Positions 54,064 through 64,000 of a stretch of DNA of 64,000 nucleotides are shown here, one piece after another (position 1 is the stretch's first letter; every line of letters starts with the position of its first letter). The notes below the pieces were generated by a model. That model had not been told where the DNA came from, searched no databases, and worked only from the letters and a program-made list of their open reading frames with translations. The DNA is from Xylona heveae TC161 (taxonomy: Eukaryota > Ascomycota > Xylonomycetes > Xylonales > Xylonaceae): assembly GCF_001619985.1 (NCBI RefSeq), contig NW_017264196.1, positions 1,612,001 to 1,676,000 of the forward strand, read 5' to 3'. The position numbers and the translations under genes are program-made.

Positions 54064-56830
54064 CGTTTTTTGTTTTTGTTTTTTTTGGCGAATCGAATTT
54101 CTATGACTTTTGGTTCTTTTGTTGAAATGCTTTTGAGATGTGGTATTACAGGTCACGAGGTTTCCGTGTCGAGTTGGCGAAACGTGACTCTGTTGTTCGA
54201 GATAAGAAGGCTGAATGAATGGGGTTTGGTACGCAATAGTTATCAGGAATATGAACCGGCTCGGGAATGAGGGGCGGTTGATATGTGAGTTGCTGTTGGA
54301 GAGTGCCAGACTCGGAGAAAAAAAAAAAAAAAAGGAGAGCGTTTGTGTGCTGACGGTTTGCTATACAATCAAACAAGCGCGAAGAAAAAGTAGAGAGGCA
54401 CGCGAATCAAGCAGCCTCACACGCCGGATAATAAAGCAATCCGATGAAACAGTGAATGACGGGATGAACAAAGAATCAAGGACTGATGACCAGACAGCTG
54501 GATAGACAGACACGGCTGTAGAAGGGAACGGGAGACAAGAGGAGAAAGAGAGGAGTGAAGAGGGAAGCAGATCACATTAAATTATGTACTCCAACGGTTT
54601 CCAGGAATGACTGTCGTCGCGGAAGGGGGGAGAAAAGGGAAAGAGTCAAGCGGTCTAACAAACATCTACCGTCACGGCTCTAAATGTGTAGTGCCATGGT
54701 CTTTGGGGCGGTAAAAACTCCGCAAAGGGTCCCAAAGGCGAGGAGAAAGATTTAGATCCCCCTCGGTCAAGTCGAAAAAGGTCCAACCAAATTGGCTGCC
54801 CCTGACGATCAGTGGGGAGCACGTGACCTTAGTTGGTGGGAAAACACAAGTGGTAGAAATACTCTGTAGAGTAGAGCGCTATCCAGCCGTTTCATCTTTG
54901 GTTCCGTCCAGGAACCGTCGCCGTTCGGGCCTTTTGTTTTTGGCATTTCGCTACCGGATCGTTGACCCCTTCGGCACTTAATTGCCAGTTGAAATGGTTG
55001 ATGGGTTAGCATGAGACCGGGACATGTCTCCCTTTGGATTATCATTGACGGGAAGATATAACTAAACAATTGCCAGCCTTCTACTCTAATCCAAGTCGCG
55101 TATAGAGGCGCAAGGGTCTCTAAGACGAGAGGAGAAGGAGGAGTTGCCAAATTGCAAGAGTAGAGCACCTTAGCAGGTTGACATGTAGCAGCCGGCGCGA
55201 CCAACTAAGTTAAAATGGCCAAAAGCATTATTAATGTTATATTGAATAGAGTACCGTTGACCCTGGAAAGCGGGGGATGAGCGATCATTTCCCTCATTCT
55301 GCGCATTGTGAAACACCCGACCCATTTTTGATTGATACCAATGCATTGGTACGGAACATGGTCGTCTTGCAGAGAGTCTTGGATCTTCTCAGTCTGCCTT
55401 TGTAAGAAGGGGGAAAAAGGCAAAAAAGGATGGATGGATGGATGGATGGAAGGGCAGTGCATTTGGATTATACAAGGAGTGCTATACATATTATCAAAAC
55501 ATATAATATGCATGCTGATGTCGTTGTCTTTTGTCCTTGTCTACCTGTTGACGGAGGGGGCGCTCGGTTGGCGGTTTCCCCCAGCACTTTGACCGGACTG
55601 TTGGGTGCCGAGTGCTGTTCCATGGGAAATTGCACTCTGCAAGGGTCTTTATCCCCTTTAAAGTTGTCGCAGGTGGATATGACCCTTCCCAATAATGACA
55701 GCTCCATTGCTCAATCAACCACGCGAAAATCTCCACAGTGAACAACCAGTGACGATATTGATGCCTTTCATTCGTCACTTCTCGTATTCTCAAGTACTAG
55801 TCATATCTCATATTATGCGAACTGGGGATATCAAACCTAATATTATGTCGAAGCACATTTGCCCCTCGATATACAAAGTATTGCTCCGTTCAGCACAAGG
55901 CACCGGGGCAACATGAACGAATTGAAGTGGCTAGAAACCAAATATAACATATGTCAATTATGTATATTTATTTTAAAAAAAGAAAAGGAAAATTCTCGAT
56001 GCAAGGGAATTGTAAGAAGGAGAGAGCGTTTTTTATCCCCTACTCCGTATTTTACTATTTTAAATGAAGTTGATTAGCTTCCTCGAGAAGCAATTGCAAA
56101 AGTTTGACAAGCTGAAACACGCGGGTAACTCATGATGTTTCTATTGCGTATTTCCGTACGTGTGGTAGGATATGTGCCACGTGGAACGAGTGCATAATGT
56201 GTTCACTATTTTGTACAGTTTTGCAGTATGCACGACACTAAAGGTGCAGCATCTTATGGAACACATGTTGCTTAGCATAATCACTGCATAACTTGTACAA
56301 TTCTCGCCCCCTTAAACTCATTACGTAGTAGAGTAGTCCACACTCACAAATTTTTCAATTATATGAGAAATACGTCTAACTGCATGACTGTTCTTCTTAT
56401 TGTTTCATATGTTTACAAGTATTGCGATCCCGATTGGATTGGATTCCTCTGCCGCCAATCTTCTGAGCAGGCCTGGAAAATACATCACAAACTCAACTCC
56501 AATGAGCTAGAAGAATCAACATCCAATGTTCCATGTCGAAAAAGTAGTGCTGAGCCAGGTTCCCCATTGCGAAGCACGTGGTGGAAATCATAGGCTGGAA
56601 TTCTCGGGCGTCGAAACACAACTCCCTTAAGCTTGTGGCTGTTCGATATGTGCATCGAAAACCCGTCATGGCTTTTAGATCAAGCCTGTCGACATCTAGA
56701 GCCACTCTGCCTCCCACTGCCCGGCTCCCCGGCTCTGGCGCGGGAAGTCTCGTTTCAACTATCCTCTGTTTTCACATGCTGCTGACCGGCCAGGATAGTT
56801 TTCTACTATAACCTGCGATGCTGCAGCTCA
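54064..56830. other. long intergenic region, repeats only
   Basis: 2.8 kb. Includes an imperfect inverted pair (ACCTTAGTTGGT at 54826-54837, ACCAACTAAGTT at 55200-55211), a (GGAT)n microsatellite at 55428-55450, one TACTCCGTA at 56041-56049 and CACGTG strings at about 54819, 56173 and 56576. No exon with splice support was found. Confidence 0.4.
55428..55450. repeat. (GGAT)n microsatellite
   Basis: Five GGAT units plus three bases. Confidence 0.8.
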
Positions 56831-57159
56831 TTATTCGCCAATGACATAGGTACAGCCATTGCTTCCAATCCATACTTCGTGCACCCGACCTGCATCCACA
56901 TCGACACGGGCGCCCGGTCCGAACGTTTCCTTGGTGGGATGCGGATCTTTCGGGTAAGTCACAGTCATCTCGCCACTGAGGATCAGATGGGTTGTCAAGC
57001 CGCCGTGCGAATGAGGACTGTAATGGGCATTTCTGCATTCGGATATTAGCTTCAAAGATTGCCGACAAGCTTTCAGTTGCGGGGTGCTTACGGTCCATCG
57101 CTCCATGTGAAGACATGTGGGAAACCCCACGATTTCACTTGCTTCTCTGCAGCCGTCAT
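56831..57159 (-). CDS. small cupin-domain protein
   Basis: Exon 1 (57092-57159) encodes MTAAEKQVKSWGFPHVFTWSDGP; the intron 57033-57091 (GTAAGC donor, TGCAG acceptor) is phase 2; exon 2 is 57032-56831. The product has 89 residues. The two cupin motifs are visible: NAHYSPHSHGGLTTHLILSG (metal-binding His pair) and PGARVDVDAGRVHEVWIG. Such short cupins are single-domain; many have no assigned substrate. A further upstream exon is possible because a CTAAC branch and ATTCCAG acceptor lie just before the codons IYPNAA preceding this ATG. Function is not assigned. Confidence 0.78.
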
Positions 57160-59473
57160 TGCAGCGTTTGGGTAGATCTGGAATGAGTTAGAGCTATAGG
57201 GGTATCCCTAGATTTAATTTTCCGAGATAAATATGCGTGTGGGAAATGCCGGGCTCAGAATGGCCAAAGGAAGAAGGCAATCTGAATCTAAAAATGATAA
57301 GGTTTGGCAAAGCGACGGACGACAAGGAAGGCCTGAGATTTGATCAGATGTTACAGAATAATGGGAAGATCAATGTACTCCGCTATACGGAGTAGTTAGG
57401 GGATCGGAGAGCCACACCGCAAGCAACAACCCATTTAATCCCTAATATGAGAAGGGGGGATGAAATCACTCTACGGAGTACAGCACTACATCACGTCCGA
57501 GATGATATCATGGTCGCTACGTTGATCACCGGTAACGCCGCGAAAGAACGTGAGCCCCATCGTACCAAACTGATGATCGCAGATTTATCCCCACTCAATG
57601 ATGTATCCAAATGGTTCCAATGATGAGATGGTTAAATTTTCAACTCTACGGTTTGATCTTGCCATTCCGAATTTTCAGACATGAGTAATCGCGATACCTA
57701 GGTACATGGGATTTGCTTGACAGACGTTCGTGCATAAGAATAGGCATTACTTTATGCCTGCATATGTGCAACGAATCTGTCCAATCGGATGAATGTTTCG
57801 CTAAGATGTTCTAGAAGGCGAGAGGTACAGGAAAAGATGTGGGGAATAGCAGAAGTGACAAGTACCGATTTGCCGTGATCAAAAATCTGGATCCTTGAAG
57901 GGAGGTACATGCGCCCGATGGGGTACCCCGACTTGCTCGGAGCTCACCGCACTTAAAGAGTACATTACTCGCCAAGAGACCTACCTAACAGCGATACGAG
58001 GTGGGACCGATTGACAGATGTTGCGTCAAGCTACGCCCCCATCGACATGATCCGATCTGTACGTGAGCGCCATCGTCGGCAAATGACTGGACGCTCCAGA
58101 TAGCGGACAAGGAAGATTTCGTTTCCTCTAGATCTTAGGTAGAAAAAGAAATGCCTTCAAGCTAGAATCTCGCACGTGTAAGAAAGGAATGAAAACCATG
58201 AAGACCGGTACCTGAGGGGCAAATCAATTTGGGTTAGTATGGTGCAGGGTCTTTTCCGGTGGGGGGACTTGACTTTTATCGTCCCCCGGTTGGTGCCAGA
58301 CTTAGCGTTGTTGGCCCCGGGCCTTTGAAACTTTTTCTCCTCCAATCCACGACACCTCGTGCCTGAATGGCACAATATGATTGGCCAATTTCAACCTCAT
58401 CGGTCCTTTCCAGCCCACATACTGTGCTGTTCAATAGTCGACACCTTGATCATTCTCGGTCTTTTCCTCTGCACATCCATCAGATGATGAGGAAAAATTA
58501 GATTGTACTTGAGTACACTACTGTATGCAATCCAAGCCCCCACAGGCTGCAAAATGGAGAGAATTCAAAAAAAGCAAAATTTTGTGTGCAACCTGAATGT
58601 GGAAATTGATCAGACTGCTGGTCTGAACAACGCCACGAGGCGGATAAGCTATTCGCTATCTCCGCCGCCCGGCTCCAAATATTTCAGATTTATTCGAAAT
58701 ATCTTCTTCGTGACGTGTTCTCGTGCCTCATAAGGTGTTACAAGGGAAAAGAAACGAAAGGCTTAGCTGGCTTCTTTTATTTTTCTCCCTGACTCCTTCT
58801 CGCCTCTAAATCACCCTTCAAGCAAGGGACAGAAATTATCATCCGTTTCTTCATCTTCTCCTCTCCGAATAGAATCCAAAGTGAACACCCACGTGCAGAA
58901 GAAAATTTCGGTTGTTGCGCTCCAGAGGTAGGGATTGAATTATTTCATCTCTTCCTCTCCCAATTGTTCGGCGTCTATTGCTCACTTGGGCAGGACCTTT
59001 GCCTCCACCTGGGGTGATCGACCTCTTATATTCATCCAGCCCGCCTGCAAACCGGGTCCGTGCGATCCTGCTATTCGGCGCCGTCCATCTCGCTAGGGTT
59101 CCCGCTCAAGTCTGGGTGGTTCCTTCGGTGCTCCTCATCGGCCACTCACACTGCAGCAGCAGTCAACGTGCTCGAGAAAACCGCCTATCGCCCGAACGCT
59201 TCTACCGGCAGCTCATCTCCCCGTTCGACACACCAATTTTCTTCCGCCTGCTTGGCTCGCGCTTGGCTTTACCTCAAATACTTCCTGCCGCCCTGCTTCA
59301 GGCAAAGGATTCTGCAGGAGGCGCTTCTCTCATCCTGTCTTCTGACACTCTTCACGATCTTGGCTCCTTGGCCAAATTGCTTGGTCGACGAATCGACTCT
59401 CGAGAAACCTTGCGAGAGCCTCTATTATCTCCTCTTTCCCCCTCGCCTTTCTCCCAGAAGCTCTCTTCCAACC
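57160..59473. other. long intergenic region upstream of the phosphate transporter
   Basis: 2.3 kb. Two exact TACGGAGTA copies (57386-57394, 57472-57480), the first within a hairpin (TACTCCG, loop CTATA, CGGAGTA at 57376-57394). The stretch from 58750 is pyrimidine-rich and probably the transporter leader; the frames at 58978-59538 and 59060-59473 lie in it. No other gene recognised. Confidence 0.4.
58890..58895. promoter_or_regulatory. CACGTG, possible PHO-type site
   Basis: CACGTG about 580 bp before the transporter start; another at 58175-58180. NUC-1/Pho4-type bHLH factors bind CACGTG in phosphate-starvation promoters. Because the downstream gene is a phosphate transporter the match is meaningful, but it is a six-base palindrome and other factors use it. 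Confidence 0.4.
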
Positions 59474-60044
59474 ATGGATTACGGTCTCGCCGCGCCCCAT
59501 GGGCCCGATATGGAGGGCACTCACCCGCCGCTTCATGAAATGACCAACTCAGAGCGCCAGGTCTTTGATTACCTGCTCCGGCCTGACGACAGCTACGACG
59601 AGAATGGCGTCTACTGGGCTGATATGAACGTCATGCAACGCGCCAAATTCGTTGCCCGCTATGATGCCCGCGAATCCAAGAGAGAGCTCACTTCGATCGG
59701 TCGAATGTTCAAAAAGGACCCTCTCAGTCCTGTCAGCACGTACTTCCACAATATGGTTCTTCCTGGTGCCGGTCTTGGTCTTGAAGGGTAATTGATTGCC
59801 CTTTGCCCGTCCTTTACTCATGTTTTGATCCATTGGTTAACGGTTGCCTATAGTTATGTCCTCTTCTCCATTGGTAATGTGAAGTCGCTCTTCCAAAAGG
59901 TCTGGCCTATGTGCTGGAAGTCGGCCAAGACCTGCAACCCGACCTGGATTGCGGCCGTCGATTATCTTGAGATTTGTGGTATTATTGTCGGCCAGATCCT
60001 GGTCGGTATTCTTGGTGACTGGTAAGTGGGATTGACATGAGGAC

Positions 60045-60081
<37 letters not shown>

Positions 60082-61785
60082 TCGAATTGATGGGCCACGG
60101 CTAACGAAAGAACACGATACAGGCTCGGACGTCGCTGGGGTCTGATCCAGGATGCCTCGATTATGCTTATGGGTCTGGTCATGCTTACCGCCTCCTGGGG
60201 TACCAGCTTGAATGGCTGGGTGATCTGCTACGCTTGGTCTCTCTTCTTCTATGGTATTGGTGTCGGCGGAGAATACCCCATGACCGCTACCTCCGGTATG
60301 GAAAATGCTGTCGGTTCCGGAAAGGTTTCGACCAAGGGAGACCGTCTCCATCGTGGCCGCGCCGTCACCAGCGCCTTCCTGATGCAGGGCTGGGGCCAGT
60401 TTTTCAACCAAGTCATCCTGATCTTGTCGCTCCTCATCTTCCACCACGGCAGTGGTAACGCGCCGTATTCCGCCGTCGCCGCACAGTGGACCTTCCGGAT
60501 CAGTTTTGCCATTCCTGCAGTCGGCACACTCTGGCTCGTCTACTATCGTGCCTACAAGATGAAGGCTGCGAGCAAGCAGCTTGCCTCTGCCAAGGCCAAA
60601 TCGCATGTCACTGGCTACGACACCAAGTCGTTGGGCCTGACCCTCACCTATTTTGGTCCTCGTCTTCTCGCCACCGCCGGTGCGTGGTTTGCCAACGACG
60701 TCTTCTTCTATGGAAACAAGCTCTTCCAGGGCGAGTTCATTGGCGTCATCATGCCCCATAATAAATCGATTATGCCGGGCTGGCTGTACAACTTGATCAA
60801 CATCGGTGTCAGCTTGTGCGGATACTACCTGGCCTGTGAGTATTGCCCTGAGAGCAATTGCTATCCGTTTCGAAATTCATTCTAACCACCTTTTCTCCCT
60901 TTAGCTTTCCTCATCGACAACAAACTCTATGGCCGCAAGAAGATGCAGATTGTGGGCTTCATGCTCTGCTTCGTGCTTTTTGTCATTCCTGCCTTCCACT
61001 ACAAATATTACACCTCCTCGGCACACATCAAAGAATTCCAAGCCATGTACTTCCTCTCCTCCTTCTTCAACCAGTTCGGTCCCAACTGTGTTACCTTCCT
61101 TGTTGCCGCTGAGGTTTTCCCGACTCCGATTCGTGCCACTGCCCACGGTTTCTCTGCCGCCGTCGGCAAGCTCGGTGCTCTCCTCGCCTCCATTCTTTAC
61201 AACTACATTGACACGCAGACCAAGTTCTACGTCGTCCCTTGGTTCGGCCTCGGCGGTGCTATCCTCACCTTCCTCTTCCTTCCCGACACCACTGGTCTCG
61301 ACCTCAAAGAGCAAGAGCGTCGTTGGCAGTTCATTCGCGAAGGCCGCGAGGATGAGTACCACGGGGTTGCGGTTCACCCTAAGCACTTGTCGCTCTGGGA
61401 GCGTATGCGCGGCGTCGGCAAGCACTACAACGCCGAACTCGACTACCAGCAAAAGGTTGACGAGATGCGGGCCGAGTGGGTCGAGCAGCAGGAGCGCAAG
61501 GTTGCCGACGAGAAGGGCGCGGACTCTGACATGGACGATGCCATTAGCTCCCACCTCTCCAGCTACTTTGAGCGGACCGGCGGAAAGTCTCCTCTCCTCA
61601 TGGGCAAGGAGAAGTATGGTGCCTCTCCTCTCATGGCGGGTCGGGAAAAGTACAATGAGAAGAGTGTCCCCCCTTCTCCTAGCGGTGGTCCTATTCAGGA
61701 GCACCCTCATGAAGATGGTGTGCCTCAAGATGGCATAGCCCAAAACGGTTCGGCCCAGAACGGGGTTCCCAAGGACATTCAGTGA
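59474..61785 (+). CDS. MFS inorganic phosphate transporter (Pho84-like family)
   Basis: Exons 59474-59787, 59854-60021, 60123-60835 and 60905-61785 give 691 residues. The N-terminal 100 residues are cytosolic. MFS helices follow; the loop 2-3 signature is GDWLGRRWGLIQDASIML, and the fourth-helix pattern is GIGVGGEYPMTATSGMEN, typical of phosphate:H+ symporters. The central loop and FLVAAEVFPTPIRATAHGFSAA before helix 11 are also family features. The C-terminal tail (about 170 residues) is hydrophilic with repeated GASPLM and QNG units. It takes up phosphate across the plasma membrane. Intron 2 (60022-60122) contains a 33-base C run. CACGTG sites lie upstream. Confidence 0.93.
60046..60078 (+). 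repeat. poly(C) run of 33 bases in a transporter intron
   Basis: Uninterrupted C33 in the second intron of the phosphate transporter, starting 24 bases after the donor and ending 44 bases before the acceptor. The opposite strand is G33. Length may be affected by sequencing slippage. Confidence 0.9.
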
Positions 61786-63679
61786 CGAATGAATTGTCTG
61801 TCTCGCGTCGCGTATGATGTTTGTCGTTTTGATTTCAATTGGCATCATCAGTGTTTAGTGTATCTCCCACGACTTATCTTTTTTCTTTTTCCCTTTTTAT
61901 AATTCCTTCTCTGTTGCATTGCTTGGCATAAGATCCGGTAGTCGATTCTCCGCGTTTACGGTTCAAAGGGTTTGGCTTTCAGACTTAATCTTCACCGCCA
62001 AATCACTATGGGCATTGTCTTACTATTAGACCTTCTCTTCTACACTTCATTTCTACGCAAAGCTCGCCTAGACCCGTGTACAGGGAGCTAAGACTTGTTG
62101 GAGATACCTCCTTTTACACCGTTTCTTTCATATATACCTCGTCTCTTTTTCGTTTCTTCTTTCTCCCGCTATATTTTGATAGAAACTTTACGAAATTTCA
62201 ATGCCGATCGGGATGTTGACCATGTACAATCATGTAGACGGATAATAAAAGTTTAGGATGGAGTCATGTCATCACATTTTTGAGCTCGATGTTCAATTGC
62301 ATAGTGAAAATAGGTCAGATTTGGATTGCGTTTATTCATGAGCTATGAAAATGGTCGTATGGTTTGTCATCACGCCTTCTCGACTCGAATAATTTCCGAG
62401 TCGAGGCCAAAATAATTCGTCCAGCTAATGTAGCGACCATGTCGAGGAAATTCTGAGCAAATATAAAGAGCGAAAACGAGTAAGCACGGAGATCAATCAT
62501 TTCCCCAGTAATACCCAAAATCTCTTGACGCCCTCTGCTGCCGTTGTTTTGAAAGCCGAGATGCAACCCGCTCGGCGAGCCATTCATGAAGTAGCGCTGA
62601 GGGAGAAGACTATCGAGACCAGCAGCGCTACGGCTACATAATATTTCAAGGTGCACCGCAATCCATGCACACGATAGATTCATGGCCGGCGAACGACGAC
62701 AGATGGTGGAGATTATGCTCTTTTCCTTCAAAGTTTGAGCGAATCTGATTGGTGGGTCTTGAGACCATATTCCCGGCCGCTGCGAGGTAATGACGAGCGT
62801 TAATTATGCCATATGCGACCACTCTACAAATATTGAAATACTTTATTATTGCTCCGTGACAAGATAACAATGACGTCAAATTCGGATCCAAAATGCTCGA
62901 AGGAGGAATAAGGGGAATCGGGCTCGATTGAGCTTGGCAAGGGTTGGGCGCTTACAGTCATGCTCGTGAATGCCAAGCCTGTCGATGGTGAACCAATCGT
63001 AGGGATATGACTGCCAGAGAAGGGCGTCTCGCTGCCATTGCCTGTCATGGCATCCTTTTTTACTGTCTCACAGAACAATTTTCGACGCCTACTATTGGAT
63101 GGCCGTTCTTCTGCATGGGCTCATCTCTCACCTCGTTCACTGCAGTCTTCGGGTCAACTACAGGCCTACGACCGAACTGGGTCCCATGAGCTCCTGCGCG
63201 TGGCCATTGAAGCGGTCGCCTCGAGAGTGACCATAGCGCATAGAGCCCCCGTTCACTCTCCATTTCCGGACAAAGTCTCCATTATGACTAGACCAGCCTG
63301 GCAAATCATATCTAAATTAAGCGCCCGGTTCCCCTGTGGCTTGGTATATTGATGCACCAATCAAGGAACGGGACGGAGGGATTGCCTTGATCCGTCAATG
63401 AACATATATGCAATGCGTACCCGTCCAACGATGCTGTCCAAGCATCGTATTCTTCTTTTTGTTGCGTGCCTTCTTTTCTCTTTTGGGGCCGTTTCGTTGA
63501 TCGAACGGTTTCCTCAGGTTAATTGTATCCGTTGACCGGATGCATGTATAGCTTTATTTAATATTGTCCAGCCTTTGTTATGGCAGTTTCGTGCCTTGCC
63601 TTCTTTGAGTAAACTAATCGTCTCTTTTTCCTTTTTCTTTTTTTTTTCTAAGTGGAATCTTGACACGATCTCTGGAAAG
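61786..63679. other. intergenic region, one doubtful gene
   Basis: 1.9 kb. The first 400 bp are the transporter 3' flank. A minus-strand frame at 62336-62731 (ending SRRRDDKPYDHFHSS) has ordinary protein composition, and frames at 62824-63078 and 63060-63263 could be partner exons, but no join gave a recognisable domain. The last 250 bp before 63680 are T/C-rich and are probably the leader of the edge gene. Confidence 0.35.
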
Positions 63680-64000
63680 ATGGAGTCTTCACACTTGCCT
63701 ACAACAACTTACGAATCACCGCGTCCCGGGCAGGCCCGGCATCCGCGACTTAATACAATAATAGAAGACGTGTTCCAGTGCGACATAAGGCCCTTTTTAA
63801 GAGATGGGAATGGAACACCGATCGACAAACCAACGCTGATAATCTCTCCTCCTTCAATCGAGTCTGTTCCGACTTTATGTCATGGAGGCGTTTTGACTAC
63901 CTCAAACTCACCTGAATCCGCAGCCTCGATATCTCCCGAGTCACCGTGGAACAACCGAAGACATGGCAGCAGGTCCACACAGTTTATGCAGGCTGAACAG
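63680..64000 (+). CDS. 5' end of a gene cut by the window edge
   Basis: An ATG at 63680 opens a frame of 107 codons to the edge without stop: MESSHLPTTTYESPRPGQ at the start, then NTIIEDVFQCDIRPFL and Ser/Pro-rich sequence (ISPPSIESV, SPESAASISPESPW). A T/C-rich leader precedes it. The fragment is too short and too low in complexity to name; it looks like the disordered N-terminus of a larger regulatory protein. Confidence 0.6.
   Translation, partial: MESSHLPTTTYESPRPGQARHPRLNTIIEDVFQCDIRPFLRDGNGTPIDKPTLIISPPSIESVPTLCHGGVLTTSNSPESAASISPESPWNNRRHGSRSTQFMQAEQ

Noticed and set aside
53458-54270. Gly/Arg-rich open frame opposite the GPI-type protein
   Set aside because: It is the complement of Ala/Ser repeats; the opposite strand has a signal peptide and a GPI-type tail.
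59962-61848. Long antisense and shifted frames over the phosphate transporter
   Set aside because: They are by-products of codon bias; the transporter frame has all the motifs and splice sites.

Overview
This is a gene-dense stretch of a filamentous ascomycete nuclear chromosome. The evidence is short introns (about 45-135 bp) with GT-AG ends and CTAAC/CTGAC branch sites, Pezizomycotina-type proteins (PEX4, PEX5, CDC14, a fungal SET-domain enzyme, a GPI-type Ser/Ala-rich wall protein) and a single dispersed 5S rRNA gene. The class is probably Eurotiomycetes, inferred only from remembered protein resemblance; genus is not claimed. No transposase, LTR, capsid-bearing element, CRISPR array or tRNA was recognised.

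Layout. 1-1310: no clear gene. 1.3-7.1 kb: SET-domain methyltransferase (-), small mitochondrial-type protein (+), Obg/YchF-type GTPase with a 10-nt exon (-), secreted protein (+). 7.5-13.8 kb: two small hydrophilic proteins, NHP2 and QCR8 (all -), then prohibitin 1 (+), divergent from QCR8. 15.2-21.6 kb: CDC14 (-), PCC1 (+), conserved unknown (-). 24.8-32.9 kb: proline/serine-rich protein (+), PEX4 (+) with a 5S rRNA gene inside its second intron, PP2A activator (-) divergent from RRP46 (+). 35-42 kb: NAD kinase, two-RRM mitochondrial protein with a start codon split by an intron, PEX5 (all +). 43-48.3 kb: Cys-rich protein, F-box protein, MBOAT/wax-synthase-like membrane protein (all -). 49-52.7 kb: peroxisomal 2-hydroxyacyl-CoA lyase and ribulose-5-phosphate 3-epimerase (+). 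53.4-57.2 kb: GPI-type protein and small cupin (-). 59.5-61.8 kb: phosphate transporter (+) with a 33-bp C run in an intron. 63.68 kb to the edge: 5' end of another gene (+).

How genes work together. Three genes meet in the peroxisome: PEX5 is the PTS1 receptor, PEX4 is the E2 that ubiquitinates the conserved PEX5 cysteine (Cys9 here) for recycling, and the 2-hydroxyacyl-CoA lyase ends in a PTS1 tripeptide (ARL). QCR8 and PHB1 are both mitochondrial inner-membrane proteins and share a 306-bp promoter interval. NHP2, RRP46 and the 5S gene belong to ribosome and RNA production.

The most notable observations are the nested 5S gene, whose five helices all pair despite divergence from the usual sequence; the GC-AG intron and 10-nt exon of the GTPase; the split start codon that reads ATG-TGA when unspliced; three introns that are multiples of three without stops; and an intergenic 9-mer, TACGGAGTA, present far above chance.
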